A stretch of DNA of 64,000 bases from Candidatus Bipolaricaulota bacterium (GCA_022838705.1 JALHJZ010000002.1:218272-282271), one strand, 5' to 3'; shown: positions 50,905-60,638, numbered from the stretch's first letter. Translations and numbers: made by a program. Notes: generated by a model from the sequence alone, not told the origin.

Positions 50905-53541
50905 GTGCGTAACGCGCTATGCTGCCTTCTTGTGACCCTTGCCGGCGAGGCTTTGGCCTCCTCGGTCCAGATCGAGTCCATGTTCGTCCCCGATGAGCAC
51001 GTCATCGTCGGCACGATGCGAATGGGATGGGACTCCTCCCCCGGAGAAGCGTGGTTCGCCCTCCTTGGGAACCTCGGACGGGAACCGAACCCGTACCTCT
51101 CCCCGCTGGCGCAGGATGGATCCTACGTTAGCGGGTTCGATCCCGCGTGGACCGTGATCGAACGGGTGGCGTGGTCCACCCCGGATGGGGAGGAGGAGCT
51201 CCCGTTCGAGCTCCACCCTGCTCCCCCCACGCTCCAGACCTACTCCCTGGACGATGTCCTCCTCCGAGTCGAGCTGCCGGAGGGGGAAGGGGACCTTTTG
51301 ATCGCGTTCCGGACGAGGTTCCCCCACATCTGGGCCGGGGAGCCGGGGCGGCTGGGGGACCTGTACACGTGGCGGTTCGGGTGGCATCCGTTGCCCTCCT
51401 CGCCGCCCGTGGACGGGGCGTGGCCCTTCCTCCTTTCGGCGCACGACTACCAGGTGACGCTCACCGTGCCCGCGGGGTGGGACGCCGCCCTGCCGGGAGA
51501 GGTGACACGGGAGGAGGACGGCGAGCGGACGGTGTTCACAACGCGCTTCTTTGCCCCCGTACGCTCGGTGTCCCTCTTCCTCGCGCCCAAGGGGACCCTC
51601 CGCCGGGCGACGGTACCCCTTCAAGGGATCGACGTCGAGGTGGTCGCCCTACCCGGCGACGAGGACCTGGTCCGCGCGCTGGCGACCTACGTCCCGGAGA
51701 TCCTCGCCTACTACGCGGAGAAGTACGGCCCCTACCCCGAGGGCCGGCTCCTCCTCGTCGAGCACCCAAACGAGATCGGGGTTGCGATGACCGCCGATGG
51801 GGTCGTGTACCTCCCCCGCTGGCTCTTCCGCCGGTTCGACCTCACCGCAGGTGGGATCCTGTCCCGCTACAGCCGGTACATCCTCGCCCACGAGCTCGCC
51901 CACCTGTGGTGGGGGATCGGAATCGGGGTGGACCTCGATGCCGAGAACTGGCTCTCCGAGGGGATGAGCCAGTACCTGGCGCTCCGCTGGTACGAGGACA
52001 CGTTCGGGGCGGACGGGGGGAACGTGTTCCAACTCGAACGAAGCGGCCTCGGGGAGGAGCTGGTGAACCGCCAGCTGGGGTTCGTGAACCTCCGCCAGCA
52101 CATGACCGAGCTCCCCTACCTCCAGACCGCGTTCACGGGGTTCGACGAGGCGGTGGTCAAGCCAGGGAACGAAGTCCGCTACGAACAAGCGTCCGCAGTG
52201 CGCCTCTACGACAAGGGGTACCTCGTCCTCCGCGCCGCGGCGTCGCTGGCGGGGGAGGAGGCGTTCGACGGCGTGCTGCGCCAGGCCCATGCCCAGGCGC
52301 GATCGGGGATGTTCACCTCCGCTGACCTCCAGGCCCTCCTCGAAGGGGCGACGGGGGAAGCCTGGGAGGCGTTCTTCTCCCAGTGGGTGTACGGTGAGGC
52401 GTGGGCCGACTACGCCGTGGCCGGGATGACGCGCGCGCGGGACGGAGGCGAACACGTCACCGCCGTCCACGTCACGCGGGCCGGGACCGGGTCCATGCCC
52501 GTGACGGTGGAGGTCCGCGGGGCGGAGGGGGAGCGAGCTTCCCAGACCTGGGATGCGGAGGCCGTGTCCGCCACGGTCGAGTTCCGCACAACGTTTTCTG
52601 TGCGCGAGGCGGTGGTGGATCCCGATCACCGTGCGCTTGACGTGGACCGGCTCAATAACGTGTGGCCCCGCCGGTTCGTGGTGATGCTCGATCGGAACGA
52701 ATTGCCCCTCGATGCCTACCTCGTCCAGCCTGACGCCGCCACAGAGGGGATGACGATCCGCTACCTCGATCGGTTCGGGTGGGGGGTGTACCCCCAGGCG
52801 ATGGCGGTGAGCGGATGGGTTCGCTACGGCCGCGAGTGGACGCTGACGGGGGCGGCCGCGGTGAGGGAGACCATCGTCGGGGCCCTGTCCTTGACCCGCC
52901 ACCTGTGGGCCACGCCGCGCCTTGGCTCGGCGGGGACATACTGGGAGCCTGTGGGCGAGCTCACGTTCACCGTGGCCCGCCAGCCCCAGTGGACGCTCGG
53001 CGTCGAGCTCGGATGGCAGGAGGAGCTCGCCCGCGCCCACAGCGGCGGGTTGTCCCTCCTCTGGATCCCGCCGGAGGGATGGAAAGCGGAGCTCGGCCAC
53101 ACCCAGCTCCTCGGCCTCGCTCCCCACCTCTACCTCACCCTCACCGTGGGGGTCGGTCTGGCCAGCCCGGGCCTCCCGTCGGCCTTCCTCCCCGCCCTCA
53201 GTGAGTTCCGAACGCGGATCGCGGGGAACCCGCCCCAGGGGGACCGGAAGGCCTTCGCCTCGCTAGGGATCTGGCTCCCTCCCCTCCGGCCGGACTACTC
53301 CCTGGGCGGGGCAGCGCTCGTTACCGAGGTCCGCTCCCGCCTCTATGCCTCCCTCGCCCGGCTGTGGCGGGAGGGGGAAGGAGGGGAGATAATCCCGACC
53401 TACCTTGAGGTCGGTGCCGAAGCGGTGATCCAGATCGAGGCGCTGGGGGGGCTCCTCGGGTTCACGGCGGTGGTGGGGATCGGGTGGCCCCTTTCCCCCG
53501 CCGGTGAAGGCGTCCTCTACCTGGGCATCCTCGGTCTGTAA
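50905..53541 (+). CDS. M1-like metallopeptidase domain with C-terminal barrel-like region
   Basis: 878 residues. A weak signal peptide is followed by a beta-rich region and a gluzincin core with HELAHLWWG (His329, His333) and the third zinc ligand Glu352 in WLSEGMSQY, 18 residues between as in M1 peptidases. The exopeptidase GAMEN motif is not conserved (GVAMTADG). From about residue 650 the sequence alternates in barrel-like strands (TLGVELGWQEEL, YLTLTVGVGLA, YLGILGL). GTG start with AGGAGG upstream. Confidence 0.75.
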   Translation: MRNALCCLLVTLAGEALASSVQIESMFVPDEHVIVGTMRMGWDSSPGEAWFALLGNLGREPNPYLSPLAQDGSYVSGFDPAWTVIERVAWSTPDGEEELPFELHPAPPTLQTYSLDDVLLRVELPEGEGDLLIAFRTRFPHIWAGEPGRLGDLYTWRFGWHPLPSSPPVDGAWPFLLSAHDYQVTLTVPAGWDAALPGEVTREEDGERTVFTTRFFAPVRSVSLFLAPKGTLRRATVPLQGIDVEVVALPGDEDLVRALATYVPEILAYYAEKYGPYPEGRLLLVEHPNEIGVAMTADGVVYLPRWLFRRFDLTAGGILSRYSRYILAHELAHLWWGIGIGVDLDAENWLSEGMSQYLALRWYEDTFGADGGNVFQLERSGLGEELVNRQLGFVNLRQHMTELPYLQTAFTGFDEAVVKPGNEVRYEQASAVRLYDKGYLVLRAAASLAGEEAFDGVLRQAHAQARSGMFTSADLQALLEGATGEAWEAFFSQWVYGEAWADYAVAGMTRARDGGEHVTAVHVTRAGTGSMPVTVEVRGAEGERASQTWDAEAVSATVEFRTTFSVREAVVDPDHRALDVDRLNNVWPRRFVVMLDRNELPLDAYLVQPDAATEGMTIRYLDRFGWGVYPQAMAVSGWVRYGREWTLTGAAAVRETIVGALSLTRHLWATPRLGSAGTYWEPVGELTFTVARQPQWTLGVELGWQEELARAHSGGLSLLWIPPEGWKAELGHTQLLGLAPHLYLTLTVGVGLASPGLPSAFLPALSEFRTRIAGNPPQGDRKAFASLGIWLPPLRPDYSLGGAALVTEVRSRLYASLARLWREGEGGEIIPTYLEVGAEAVIQIEALGGLLGFTAVVGIGWPLSPAGEGVLYLGILGL

Positions 53542-53556
53542 GCGAGAGGAGGAGAG

Positions 53557-55911
53557 GTGCGGGCATCCCTGAACTGGCTTTCCGAGTACGTGGACCTCCC
53601 CGAGGTCCCACGGGAGGCGCTCGTCGCGCGGCTGACCGTGGCCGGGCTCGAGGTGGAGCGGATCGAGTCCCTGGACGCGGAGGGGGTGGTCGTGGCCCGG
53701 GTGGTGGCAATCGAGCCCCACCCGAAAGCGAGGAACCTCTCCCTGTGCCAGGTCGAAACGGGGACGGACCACCGGACCGTCGTGTGCGGCGCTGATAACG
53801 TGCGGGTGGGAGGCCTCTTCCCTCTCGCCCTCCCCGGTGCTCGCCTTCCGGGGGGGGAGCTCTCCGTGGCCACGATCCGGGGCGTGAAGAGCGAGGGGAT
53901 GCTCCTCTCCCAGAAGGAACTTGGGCTGGAGGGGAAATCGGCCGGGGTCTGGGACCTCCCCCCCGATCTCCCGCTAGGGGCGGACCTCGCGCCGTTGGTG
54001 GGGTTCCCGGACACCGTGTTCTCCCTCAAGATCACGTCCAACCGGCCGGACCTCCTCGGGATCGTGGGGATCGCCCGCGAAATCTCCGCCCTGTACCGGA
54101 CCACGATGCGCGATCCGGACCTCTCGTTCCCCGAACTCGGCCCCACCGCGGCCAGCCTGACCGACGTTCAGATCGAGGATCCCACTGACTGCCCCCGCTA
54201 CGTGGCCCGCATCATCCGGGGGATCGCCGATCGCCCATCCCCGGTTTCGATCCAGGCGCGGCTCCTCAAGGGCGGGATGCGGCCGCTCGCGCTGGCGGTG
54301 GACATCACGAACTACGTGCTGCTGGAACTGGGGCATCCCCTCCACGCGTTCGATCTGGGAAAGCTCGCCGAGGGGCGGATCGTCGTCCGTCGGGCAAGGC
54401 GGGGGGAGCGGATCCGAACCCTGGATGGGATGGAGCGGGACCTCTCCCCGGAGGTGCTTGTGATCGCCGACGCGGTGCGGCCGGTAGCCGTGGCCGGCGT
54501 GATGGGGGGGGCGGAGAGCGAGGTCAGCACGGGCACCCGCGAGGTCCTCCTCGAGGCGGCCGCGTTCGCCCCGGCCCGGGTGCGGCGCTCGGCGCGGGCG
54601 GTGGGCGTCCGTACCGAGGCGAGCCTGCGCTTCGAGCGGGGCCTGTCCCCCGAGATGGCGGATCTCGCGTCCTGCCGCTACTGCGCCCTCCTCTCCCAGC
54701 AGGCAGAGGTCGCGATCGCCCGCGGAGCGGTGGACGCCTACCCCTCTCCCGCCCGGGCGGGCCTCGTCTCCCTCCGCAAGCGACGCGTGGCGGAGCTCCT
54801 CGGGGTCGAGGTGCCCCCGTCCCAGGTCGCGGACGACCTGACCCGCCTTGGGCTCACCGTCGCGGATCGCGGGGATGCCTGGGACGCGCGGATCCCCCCG
54901 TTCCGGCAGGACCTCGGGCGGGAGATCGACCTCATCGAGGAGGTCGCCCGCCTGTACGGCTACGACCGGATTCCAGCCCTCGCCCCGCGGACCGAGCTTC
55001 GGATCGGGAGGAAGGACCCCCGGGAAGCGTTCGCGGACCGGATGCGGGGGATCCTCGCCGCGCTGGGCCTCGTCGAGGCCTACACCCCGGGGTTCCTCCC
55101 CGCAGAGGAGGCCGAGGTGAGGCTGCGGAACCCGCTCGCCCAGGGCGGCGACGGGCTGAGGCCGAGCCTCCTCCCCGGGCTCCTCGCTGTCGTGCGGGGG
55201 AACCTCGAAGCCCAGGCACCGGGCGTGGCCGTGTTCGAGGTCGGCCGCGTGTTCCTGCGCCGAGATGGGGCGGTGACGGAGGAGGACCGCGTGGGGATCG
55301 CCCTCGCCGGCCGCCCCCCCCTCCCCCTGTCTGGGAAACGGGAGTACTCCCCGGCGGACCTGAAGGGGCTCCTCGACGCCCTCCTCGCCGCCCTGCGCCT
55401 CGAAAACGCCGCCCTCGGGGAGATCGAGGATGCCCGGCTTCACCCCTACCGCCGGGCCGGGATCTACCTCGTGCCCCGTGAGGACCGCGGGCCGCGGACG
55501 CTGATCGGATGGCTCGGCGAGCTCTCCCCCGCCCTGCGAGCCGACCTCCCCGGCGAGCGGCGGGTGTTGGCGCTGGAGCTGGCCCTCCCCCCCCTCTGCA
55601 TGGCGACCTGCCCTCCCGAACACCACCCCCTCCCCCGTTCGCCGGCCTCGAAGCGCGACCTATCCCTCCTCGTGCCCCAGGACATCCCCGAAGGGACCGT
55701 CCGCGGGGAGCTCCTCGCCGAACCGCTCGTTGAGAGCGCCTTCCTGTACGACCTCTACTGCGGGGAGGGCGTCCCCGCCGGCTACCTCAGCCTGACCTAC
55801 GAGGTCACGTTCCGCGACCCGGAGCGGACCCTAGCCTCGGACGAGGTCGAGGCGGCGGTGGGGCGGATCCTCGCCCGTCTCCAGCCGCTCGGGGCACGCA
55901 TCCGGACCTAG
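53557..55911 (+). CDS. pheT: Phenylalanyl-tRNA synthetase beta subunit
   Basis: 784 residues, standard length. N-terminal SLNWLSEYVDL, the tRNA-binding EMAP-like domain (VARVVAIEPHPKARNLSLCQV), B3/B4 editing domain (LEAAAFAPARVRRSARAVGVRTEASLRFERG), B5 domain and the C-terminal FDX-ACB domain. pheS is not adjacent, unlike the common pheST pair, and must be elsewhere. AGAGGAGGAGAG precedes the GTG. Confidence 0.94.
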   Translation: MRASLNWLSEYVDLPEVPREALVARLTVAGLEVERIESLDAEGVVVARVVAIEPHPKARNLSLCQVETGTDHRTVVCGADNVRVGGLFPLALPGARLPGGELSVATIRGVKSEGMLLSQKELGLEGKSAGVWDLPPDLPLGADLAPLVGFPDTVFSLKITSNRPDLLGIVGIAREISALYRTTMRDPDLSFPELGPTAASLTDVQIEDPTDCPRYVARIIRGIADRPSPVSIQARLLKGGMRPLALAVDITNYVLLELGHPLHAFDLGKLAEGRIVVRRARRGERIRTLDGMERDLSPEVLVIADAVRPVAVAGVMGGAESEVSTGTREVLLEAAAFAPARVRRSARAVGVRTEASLRFERGLSPEMADLASCRYCALLSQQAEVAIARGAVDAYPSPARAGLVSLRKRRVAELLGVEVPPSQVADDLTRLGLTVADRGDAWDARIPPFRQDLGREIDLIEEVARLYGYDRIPALAPRTELRIGRKDPREAFADRMRGILAALGLVEAYTPGFLPAEEAEVRLRNPLAQGGDGLRPSLLPGLLAVVRGNLEAQAPGVAVFEVGRVFLRRDGAVTEEDRVGIALAGRPPLPLSGKREYSPADLKGLLDALLAALRLENAALGEIEDARLHPYRRAGIYLVPREDRGPRTLIGWLGELSPALRADLPGERRVLALELALPPLCMATCPPEHHPLPRSPASKRDLSLLVPQDIPEGTVRGELLAEPLVESAFLYDLYCGEGVPAGYLSLTYEVTFRDPERTLASDEVEAAVGRILARLQPLGARIRT

Positions 55912-56331
55912 ATGGAGCGGATCGCGAGCACCCACGGCCCGGAGGAAACGGAGGAGGTGGGGTTCGGCCTCGCCTCCCTCCTCACGGATGGGGATGTGGT
56001 GGCCCTCGTCGGGGAGCTCGGGGCGGGGAAGACGACGTTCGTGAAGGGCCTCGCCCGCGGGCTGTTCGTGAAGGAGGCCATCCTCTCGCCGAGCTTCCTC
56101 CTCGCCCGCAGCTACGAGGGAAGGATCCCGTTTCATCACCTCGATGCCTACAGGATCACCTCCCCCCGCGAGCTCGCCGAGGTCGGGCTCCAGGAGCTCC
56201 TCCCCCCGTCCACTGGGGTGACGGCCGTGGAGTGGGCGGACCGAATCGCGGACCTCATCCCACCCCAGGCTGTATGGGTCACGCTCGAACACGCGGGCGG
56301 CGACCGCCGCCGGATCATCCTCCGCCGCTAG
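55912..56331 (+). CDS. tsaE: tRNA threonylcarbamoyladenosine biosynthesis protein TsaE
   Basis: 139-residue P-loop ATPase needed for t6A37 of tRNA. Walker A GELGAGKTTFVKG, SPSFLLARSYEG and VEWADRI are family motifs. The ATG follows the pheT stop directly with no spacer. Its stop overlaps the convergent radical SAM gene by 4 bp. Confidence 0.92.
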   Translation: MERIASTHGPEETEEVGFGLASLLTDGDVVALVGELGAGKTTFVKGLARGLFVKEAILSPSFLLARSYEGRIPFHHLDAYRITSPRELAEVGLQELLPPSTGVTAVEWADRIADLIPPQAVWVTLEHAGGDRRRIILRR

Positions 56332-57338
56332 CTCCAGACGCCGGGGATCGCCCCACCGCAGTGCGGGCAATGGCCCTCGAGGAGCGCGTTCCTGACGACC
56401 TGGAACCCGTAGCGGCGGATGACGAGCCGGCCGCAGGAGGGGCAGATCGTGTCCTCCCCCTCGCCGGGGAAGTTCCCCAGGTACACGAACCGCAGGCCCG
56501 CCGCGCGCCCGATGTCCCGCGCCCGGCGGAGGGTCTCCAGCGGGGTCGGCGGGAGGTCCTGGGCCCGGTAGGAGGGGACGAACCGCGACACATGCCATGG
56601 AATATCGGGAGAGACCCCGGCCAGGAACTGCGCGATCCATCCCAGCTCCTCGTCGGAGTCGTTCCGTCCCGGGATGATGAGCGTCGTCACCTCGACCCAG
56701 ATCCCGTGGGCCACCATCCGCCGGATCGTGTCGAGCACCGGCTGGAGGGAGGCGCCACAGTACCGGCGGTAGAAGTCGTCCGAGAACGCCTTGAGGTCCA
56801 CATTGGCCGCGTGGAGCCAGCCATGGGCCGCGGCAAGGGCTTCCTCGGTCAGGTAGCCATTGGTGACGAAGGCATTCCGGATCCCCTGTCCGTGGGCGAT
56901 CCTCCCCGTGTCGTAGCACATTTCGAAGAACACCGCCGGCTCGGTGTAGGTGTAGGCGATGATCGGGGCGTGGGTGTCCCGAGCGGCCCGCACCACGTCC
57001 TCGGGCGAGACAGGTTCCCCGAGGATCCCCCCCCGGTGCTCCCGCGGGTACTGAGAGATGATGTAGTTCTGGCAGAAATCGCACCGGAAGTTGCACCCCA
57101 TCGCGGCGATGGAGAGGGCCGGCGAGCCGGGGAGGAAGTGGTAGAGGGGTTTCTTCTCGATCGGGTCGAGGGTCTGGGACACAAGGCGGCCGTAGACGAG
57201 GGTGTGGAGCGTCCCGTTTTGGTTCTCGCGGACGGCGCACACGCCGCGCCCCCCGGGGGGGATGAGGCATCGGTGGGCGCAGAGCGTGCACCGCACCCGT
57301 CCCTCCCCGGCTCCTTCCCACAGCATCGCCTCGCGCAT
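56328..57338 (-). CDS. amrS: AmmeMemoRadiSam-system radical SAM enzyme
   Basis: 336 residues. N-terminal cysteine block CTLCAHRCLIPPGGRGVC, then the radical SAM cluster motif CNFRCDFCQN, and a C-terminal zinc-ribbon-like CPSCGR...CPHCG. This is the AmmeMemoRadiSam enzyme (pyruvate-formate-lyase-activase-like); its usual partners AMMECR1 and Memo are not in the window. ATG chosen by a GATAAT 6 nt upstream; longer in-frame starts enter the divergent yggS promoter. Confidence 0.88.
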   Translation of the reverse strand: MREAMLWEGAGEGRVRCTLCAHRCLIPPGGRGVCAVRENQNGTLHTLVYGRLVSQTLDPIEKKPLYHFLPGSPALSIAAMGCNFRCDFCQNYIISQYPREHRGGILGEPVSPEDVVRAARDTHAPIIAYTYTEPAVFFEMCYDTGRIAHGQGIRNAFVTNGYLTEEALAAAHGWLHAANVDLKAFSDDFYRRYCGASLQPVLDTIRRMVAHGIWVEVTTLIIPGRNDSDEELGWIAQFLAGVSPDIPWHVSRFVPSYRAQDLPPTPLETLRRARDIGRAAGLRFVYLGNFPGEGEDTICPSCGRLVIRRYGFQVVRNALLEGHCPHCGGAIPGVWS

Positions 57339-57344
57339 CGCGGG

Positions 57345-57350
57345 ATTATC
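57345..57350 (-). promoter_or_regulatory. -10-like element for amrS, probable leaderless start
   Basis: GATAAT on the minus strand with 6 nt to the ATG. Confidence 0.45.
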
Positions 57351-57395
57351 GTACGTCGGCACGTCTGGGCCTGGCAAGGAACCGCTGTCCCCGGG

Positions 57396-57401
57396 TATCC
57401 T
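57396..57401 (+). promoter_or_regulatory. -10-like element for yggS, probable leaderless start
   Basis: TATCCT with 8 nt to the ATG and no Shine-Dalgarno sequence. Confidence 0.4.
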
Positions 57402-57409
57402 CGCTTCCG

Positions 57410-58072
57410 ATGTCACCATCGGACGCGATCGCTCAGCGTTGCCGGGAGGTCCTGCGGCGGGTTCCACCCGGGGTGACGGTCGTCGCGGCGACGAAGGGGC
57501 GGGTGCCGGACGAGGTCCGCCAGGCGATCGCGGCGGGGATCGGCCACATCGGGGAGAACTATGTCCAGGACGCGGAACGAAAGAGGGGGGCCGTCCCCGA
57601 GCCGGCGACGTGGCACATGATCGGCCGCCTCCAGACGAACAAGGTGAACCGGGCAGCGCGGGCCTTCGACTGGGTGCAGACGATCCACTCACCCGAGCTC
57701 GCCCGGCGGCTTTCCGCATCCTGCGCCGCCCACGGGAAGGAGCTTCCCGTCCTCCTCCAGGTCAACATCGGCCGCGAGCCCAACAAGGGGGGAGCTCTCC
57801 CCAAGGAGATCCCCGCCCTCGCGCAGGAGGTCCGCGCCCTCCCCTCGCTCCACCTGCGGGGCCTGATGGCCATCCCCCCCGCCGGGGAGAGGCCGGAGGA
57901 CACGCGGCCCTACTTCCGGGCGATGCGGAAGCTCTTCGCAGCGCTACAGGATGAAGGCTTTGACCTCGATACCCTGTCCATGGGGATGAGCGCGGACTGG
58001 GAGGTGGCCGTCGAGGAAGGGGCGACGATGATCCGCCTCGGCACCCTCCTCTTCGGCCCCCGGCTGGGTTGA
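57410..58072 (+). CDS. yggS: YggS/PLPBP family PLP homeostasis protein
   Basis: 220 residues. The PLP lysine lies in VVAATKGR near residue 29; IGENYVQDA, WHMIGRLQTNK, LSMGMSADWEVAVEEGATMIRLGTLLFG are family signatures. It buffers pyridoxal phosphate in the cytoplasm. It is the last typical core gene before the low-GC accessory segment. Confidence 0.93.
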   Translation: MSPSDAIAQRCREVLRRVPPGVTVVAATKGRVPDEVRQAIAAGIGHIGENYVQDAERKRGAVPEPATWHMIGRLQTNKVNRAARAFDWVQTIHSPELARRLSASCAAHGKELPVLLQVNIGREPNKGGALPKEIPALAQEVRALPSLHLRGLMAIPPAGERPEDTRPYFRAMRKLFAALQDEGFDLDTLSMGMSADWEVAVEEGATMIRLGTLLFGPRLG

Positions 58073-58185
58073 TCATCTCTCCCTCAAGGGCTGATGCCAT
58101 TGCTCCCGTCTTACATCTCATCGTAGCCGAAAAGATCTTTCCTCAAAGGCCTCGCTGCGCCCTTTGTGATCTCTACAGGGAGTTT
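58073..58185. other. Gap after yggS, no gene seen
   Basis: This gap is visibly less GC-rich than the preceding core genes. I see no open frame, tRNA or clear terminator here. It marks the left edge of the accessory segment. Confidence 0.5.
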
Positions 58186-58290
58186 TTAAAGCGCCTCTCT
58201 GTAGTGGGCCAACACATTGTGACCCCCCTTAGAGGCCCAGGTCACTGCCACCTCATCCAGGAGGATCACAGGGAAGGCGGTAAATTTTCA
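58186..58290 (-). pseudogene. C-terminal transposase remnant, copy A
   Basis: The minus strand reads AFPVILLDEVAVTWASKGG then HNVLAHYREAL and a stop. About 84 bp (58201-58284) match copy B at 63905-63988 at roughly 73 of 84 positions by my hand count. The sequence looks like the tail of an IS481-type transposase; that family assignment is from memory and not checked. It overlaps the last codons of the DUF11 protein gene in another frame. Confidence 0.5.
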
Positions 58291-60638
58291 AGAAGCCAAC
58301 CCATGATGTGCCCCATCAGTTCCTCACGTTCGGTCTGATCCGTCACCTTCTCGAACGCGAACCCGAGAAAGACGCATTGGCTGTTGTCCTTGGTGAAGCG
58401 AATGCCCGCCGTGCCCGTTGCCACCCCTGTGTATTCAATGATGGGCACGGCCAGAGGGTCGGCCGGCTCGATGATATTGGGATAGTAACTTTGAATGGTG
58501 GAGGAGATGCCTTCCAGAATCTCGCCGGCGATGCCCGCCACCCCTTTGGCGCCGCTAGGTGCCCTCTTCACAAAACGGATGTGGAGGGTATCTGTGAGAA
58601 AGGATCGAGGCGACGTGCCCTCGGCGATGTAGTCGCCAGTGAGGAGTAGCCGGCCGCCGGCGTCCAGGTAGTCCTTTACAGCCGTTTGGTCAGCGCTGCT
58701 CAATCCCCACTTATCCCAGCCCCCGTACCAGATGACTACGGGGTAGGTCCGCAGAGTAGTCGCGGGTGGCGCGCCGACGTAGTCCGCCGGGAAGAAGTCG
58801 TAGCGGGTGTAGCCGTTGGCCTCCAGAGCCCCGGTATAGATATCACGCACGTTAGTAGTTGTGTAGTCGTTCTCCACCACCAGGATGTCGGCCCCGGTCA
58901 GCACGCCGGCTCCGGCATATGGTGTAGCTGTGTAGGCCCAGGGGTGGCCGATGGTGGCCTGGTTGATGATGGGCAGCCCCTTGGTGGTCGGGTCCGCTGT
59001 AACCTGGAAGGTTACAGTGTGCGAGCCGCCCGCCGGGATGGTCCCGCTCCACTCGATGCGGTCCTGCGCGGCGTTATAGGTGGCTCCGCTGGTGACGCTG
59101 CCGGGTACGTAGGTAGCGTGATCAGGGATGGGGTCCTGCATGCTGGTCCCCACGGCATCGGCGCGCCCCGTATTGCGCATGACAAGGGTGAAGGTGAGGG
59201 TGTCACCCGGTTGGACCGTCACCGGAACCACCTGTTTGTAAGAACTAGTCAAGACCGGGGCTCCGATGTCTGTCACCACCTGACGCCAGTGGACAACGCC
59301 GTTGGTCCGGTCCCCGATCAAGGCGGTGTTGAGGAGAACCGCATGGTCGTAGAGGGGCTTGTTGACGTCCACCTGGAAGGTGACGGTGTGGGAGCTGCCG
59401 CCAGGTATCGTGCCGCTCCATTCGATGCGCTTTTCCGTGGCATTGTAGGTAGCCCCGCCGCTGACGCTCCCGGTCACGTAGGTAGTGTTGCCGGGGATGG
59501 CGTCGCTGAGGACGGCGCTGATGGGGCTGGCCTCGGCGTTATCCAGCACGATGGAGTAGGTCAGACGGTCGCCGGGGTTGACCACAGCCAGGTCTACCTC
59601 CTTTGTCGAGGGGGAGAGCCCGAACTCGGTCACGTTCATGGTTACGGGCACCTTAACCACGGTGCTGGCCGAGTCACTGATGTCCACGAAGAGGTCGGCG
59701 GTGTAGACCCCTGGGGCCAGGCCTGAGGCGTCGAAGGTCACTGTGACCGACTGGGACTCGCCTGCGGCCACGGTGCCGGTGACGGCGCTCTCCTGCAGCC
59801 AGGAAATGCCCGATACATACAGCGCGTATTTGATCAGGTTCGTCATTGGTGCACCACGGGCGCCGCCGCTTCCCCAGCCGTAGGTCAGAGTGGTGACGAT
59901 CACCTGGCCCAATCCGTAGGGGTACTGCAGCCAGGAAGGCCCGGTGGTGTTCTGGAGCACCACCTGGCTGGCGGTCGGATAGCCGGTCAACCAGCCGTGG
60001 TCGGTCGAACCCCACGAATTGAAATCGCTGGTCGTCAGCACACTCCCACCGTAGGGCTGACCGGTGATGTAAGGGTGATCAGGCAGCAGAATGGTCTCGG
60101 CGTTGCAGGTGTATTCTCGGTGGTAGTCCGTCCCAGCCGGGTCTATGTCGTTGACGGAGCCGATGTTGCCGGCGATGTTGATCACCGCCACCCCGCCCGC
60201 CTGCACGTAGGTGGCCAGGTTGGCCAGGTTCAGGTTCCCGTAGTTGCTCCACTCAGGCTCCAGGTACACCACGCGGTACTGTCCCATCTCCTCCGCCGTG
60301 AGGGTGGCGAACTGGGCCTCGTTCACGAGACGGTAGGAGTAGCCAGCGAAGGGGTCTTTGAACCTTTGGCCGTGATCCAGGATCAGGAAGTCTGTGATCG
60401 CGGCCTGCTCTCGGATCTCGAAGGTGAGTGGGTCAGCGCCGGTATTGGTGATGGTGAGGGCAGCGGTGGCCTGCTGGCCCACCCCCAGTGTGGCGGCAAG
60501 GGAGCCGGGCTCGACGGTGAACTCAGCCGTTAGGTGATGCGGGCCAGCCACTGCCCTGCCTGTTACCAGGAGCAGGGCCACCAGGACCGTGGCTGCCATG
60601 ATGAGCAGTGATGCAACTGCCATTCGTTTGCCTTTCAT
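58266..60638 (-). CDS. Secreted DUF11-repeat surface protein
   Basis: 790 residues. Signal peptide about 1-31 (MAVASLLIMAATVLVALLLV). Next comes a GATase-like alpha/beta domain about 60-290 (ITDFLILDHGQ, VVYLEPEWSNYGN), a spacer domain, two DUF11 repeats about 370-480 and 490-600 (both with NTTYVTGSVSGGATYN or ATYVPGSVTSGATYN and RIEWSGTIP), and a second alpha/beta domain about 610-780 (ILVVENDYTTT, VVIWYGGWDKWG). AAGGAGG precedes the ATG. Base composition differs from the core. Its 3' end runs into transposase remnant A, so it may be shortened. Confidence 0.78.
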   Translation of the reverse strand: MKGKRMAVASLLIMAATVLVALLLVTGRAVAGPHHLTAEFTVEPGSLAATLGVGQQATAALTITNTGADPLTFEIREQAAITDFLILDHGQRFKDPFAGYSYRLVNEAQFATLTAEEMGQYRVVYLEPEWSNYGNLNLANLATYVQAGGVAVINIAGNIGSVNDIDPAGTDYHREYTCNAETILLPDHPYITGQPYGGSVLTTSDFNSWGSTDHGWLTGYPTASQVVLQNTTGPSWLQYPYGLGQVIVTTLTYGWGSGGARGAPMTNLIKYALYVSGISWLQESAVTGTVAAGESQSVTVTFDASGLAPGVYTADLFVDISDSASTVVKVPVTMNVTEFGLSPSTKEVDLAVVNPGDRLTYSIVLDNAEASPISAVLSDAIPGNTTYVTGSVSGGATYNATEKRIEWSGTIPGGSSHTVTFQVDVNKPLYDHAVLLNTALIGDRTNGVVHWRQVVTDIGAPVLTSSYKQVVPVTVQPGDTLTFTLVMRNTGRADAVGTSMQDPIPDHATYVPGSVTSGATYNAAQDRIEWSGTIPAGGSHTVTFQVTADPTTKGLPIINQATIGHPWAYTATPYAGAGVLTGADILVVENDYTTTNVRDIYTGALEANGYTRYDFFPADYVGAPPATTLRTYPVVIWYGGWDKWGLSSADQTAVKDYLDAGGRLLLTGDYIAEGTSPRSFLTDTLHIRFVKRAPSGAKGVAGIAGEILEGISSTIQSYYPNIIEPADPLAVPIIEYTGVATGTAGIRFTKDNSQCVFLGFAFEKVTDQTEREELMGHIMGWLLENLPPSL

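Noticed and set aside
53557..56331. pheS or ihfA near pheT
   Set aside because: Upstream is the M1-like gene and downstream tsaE; no alpha-subunit motifs are found.
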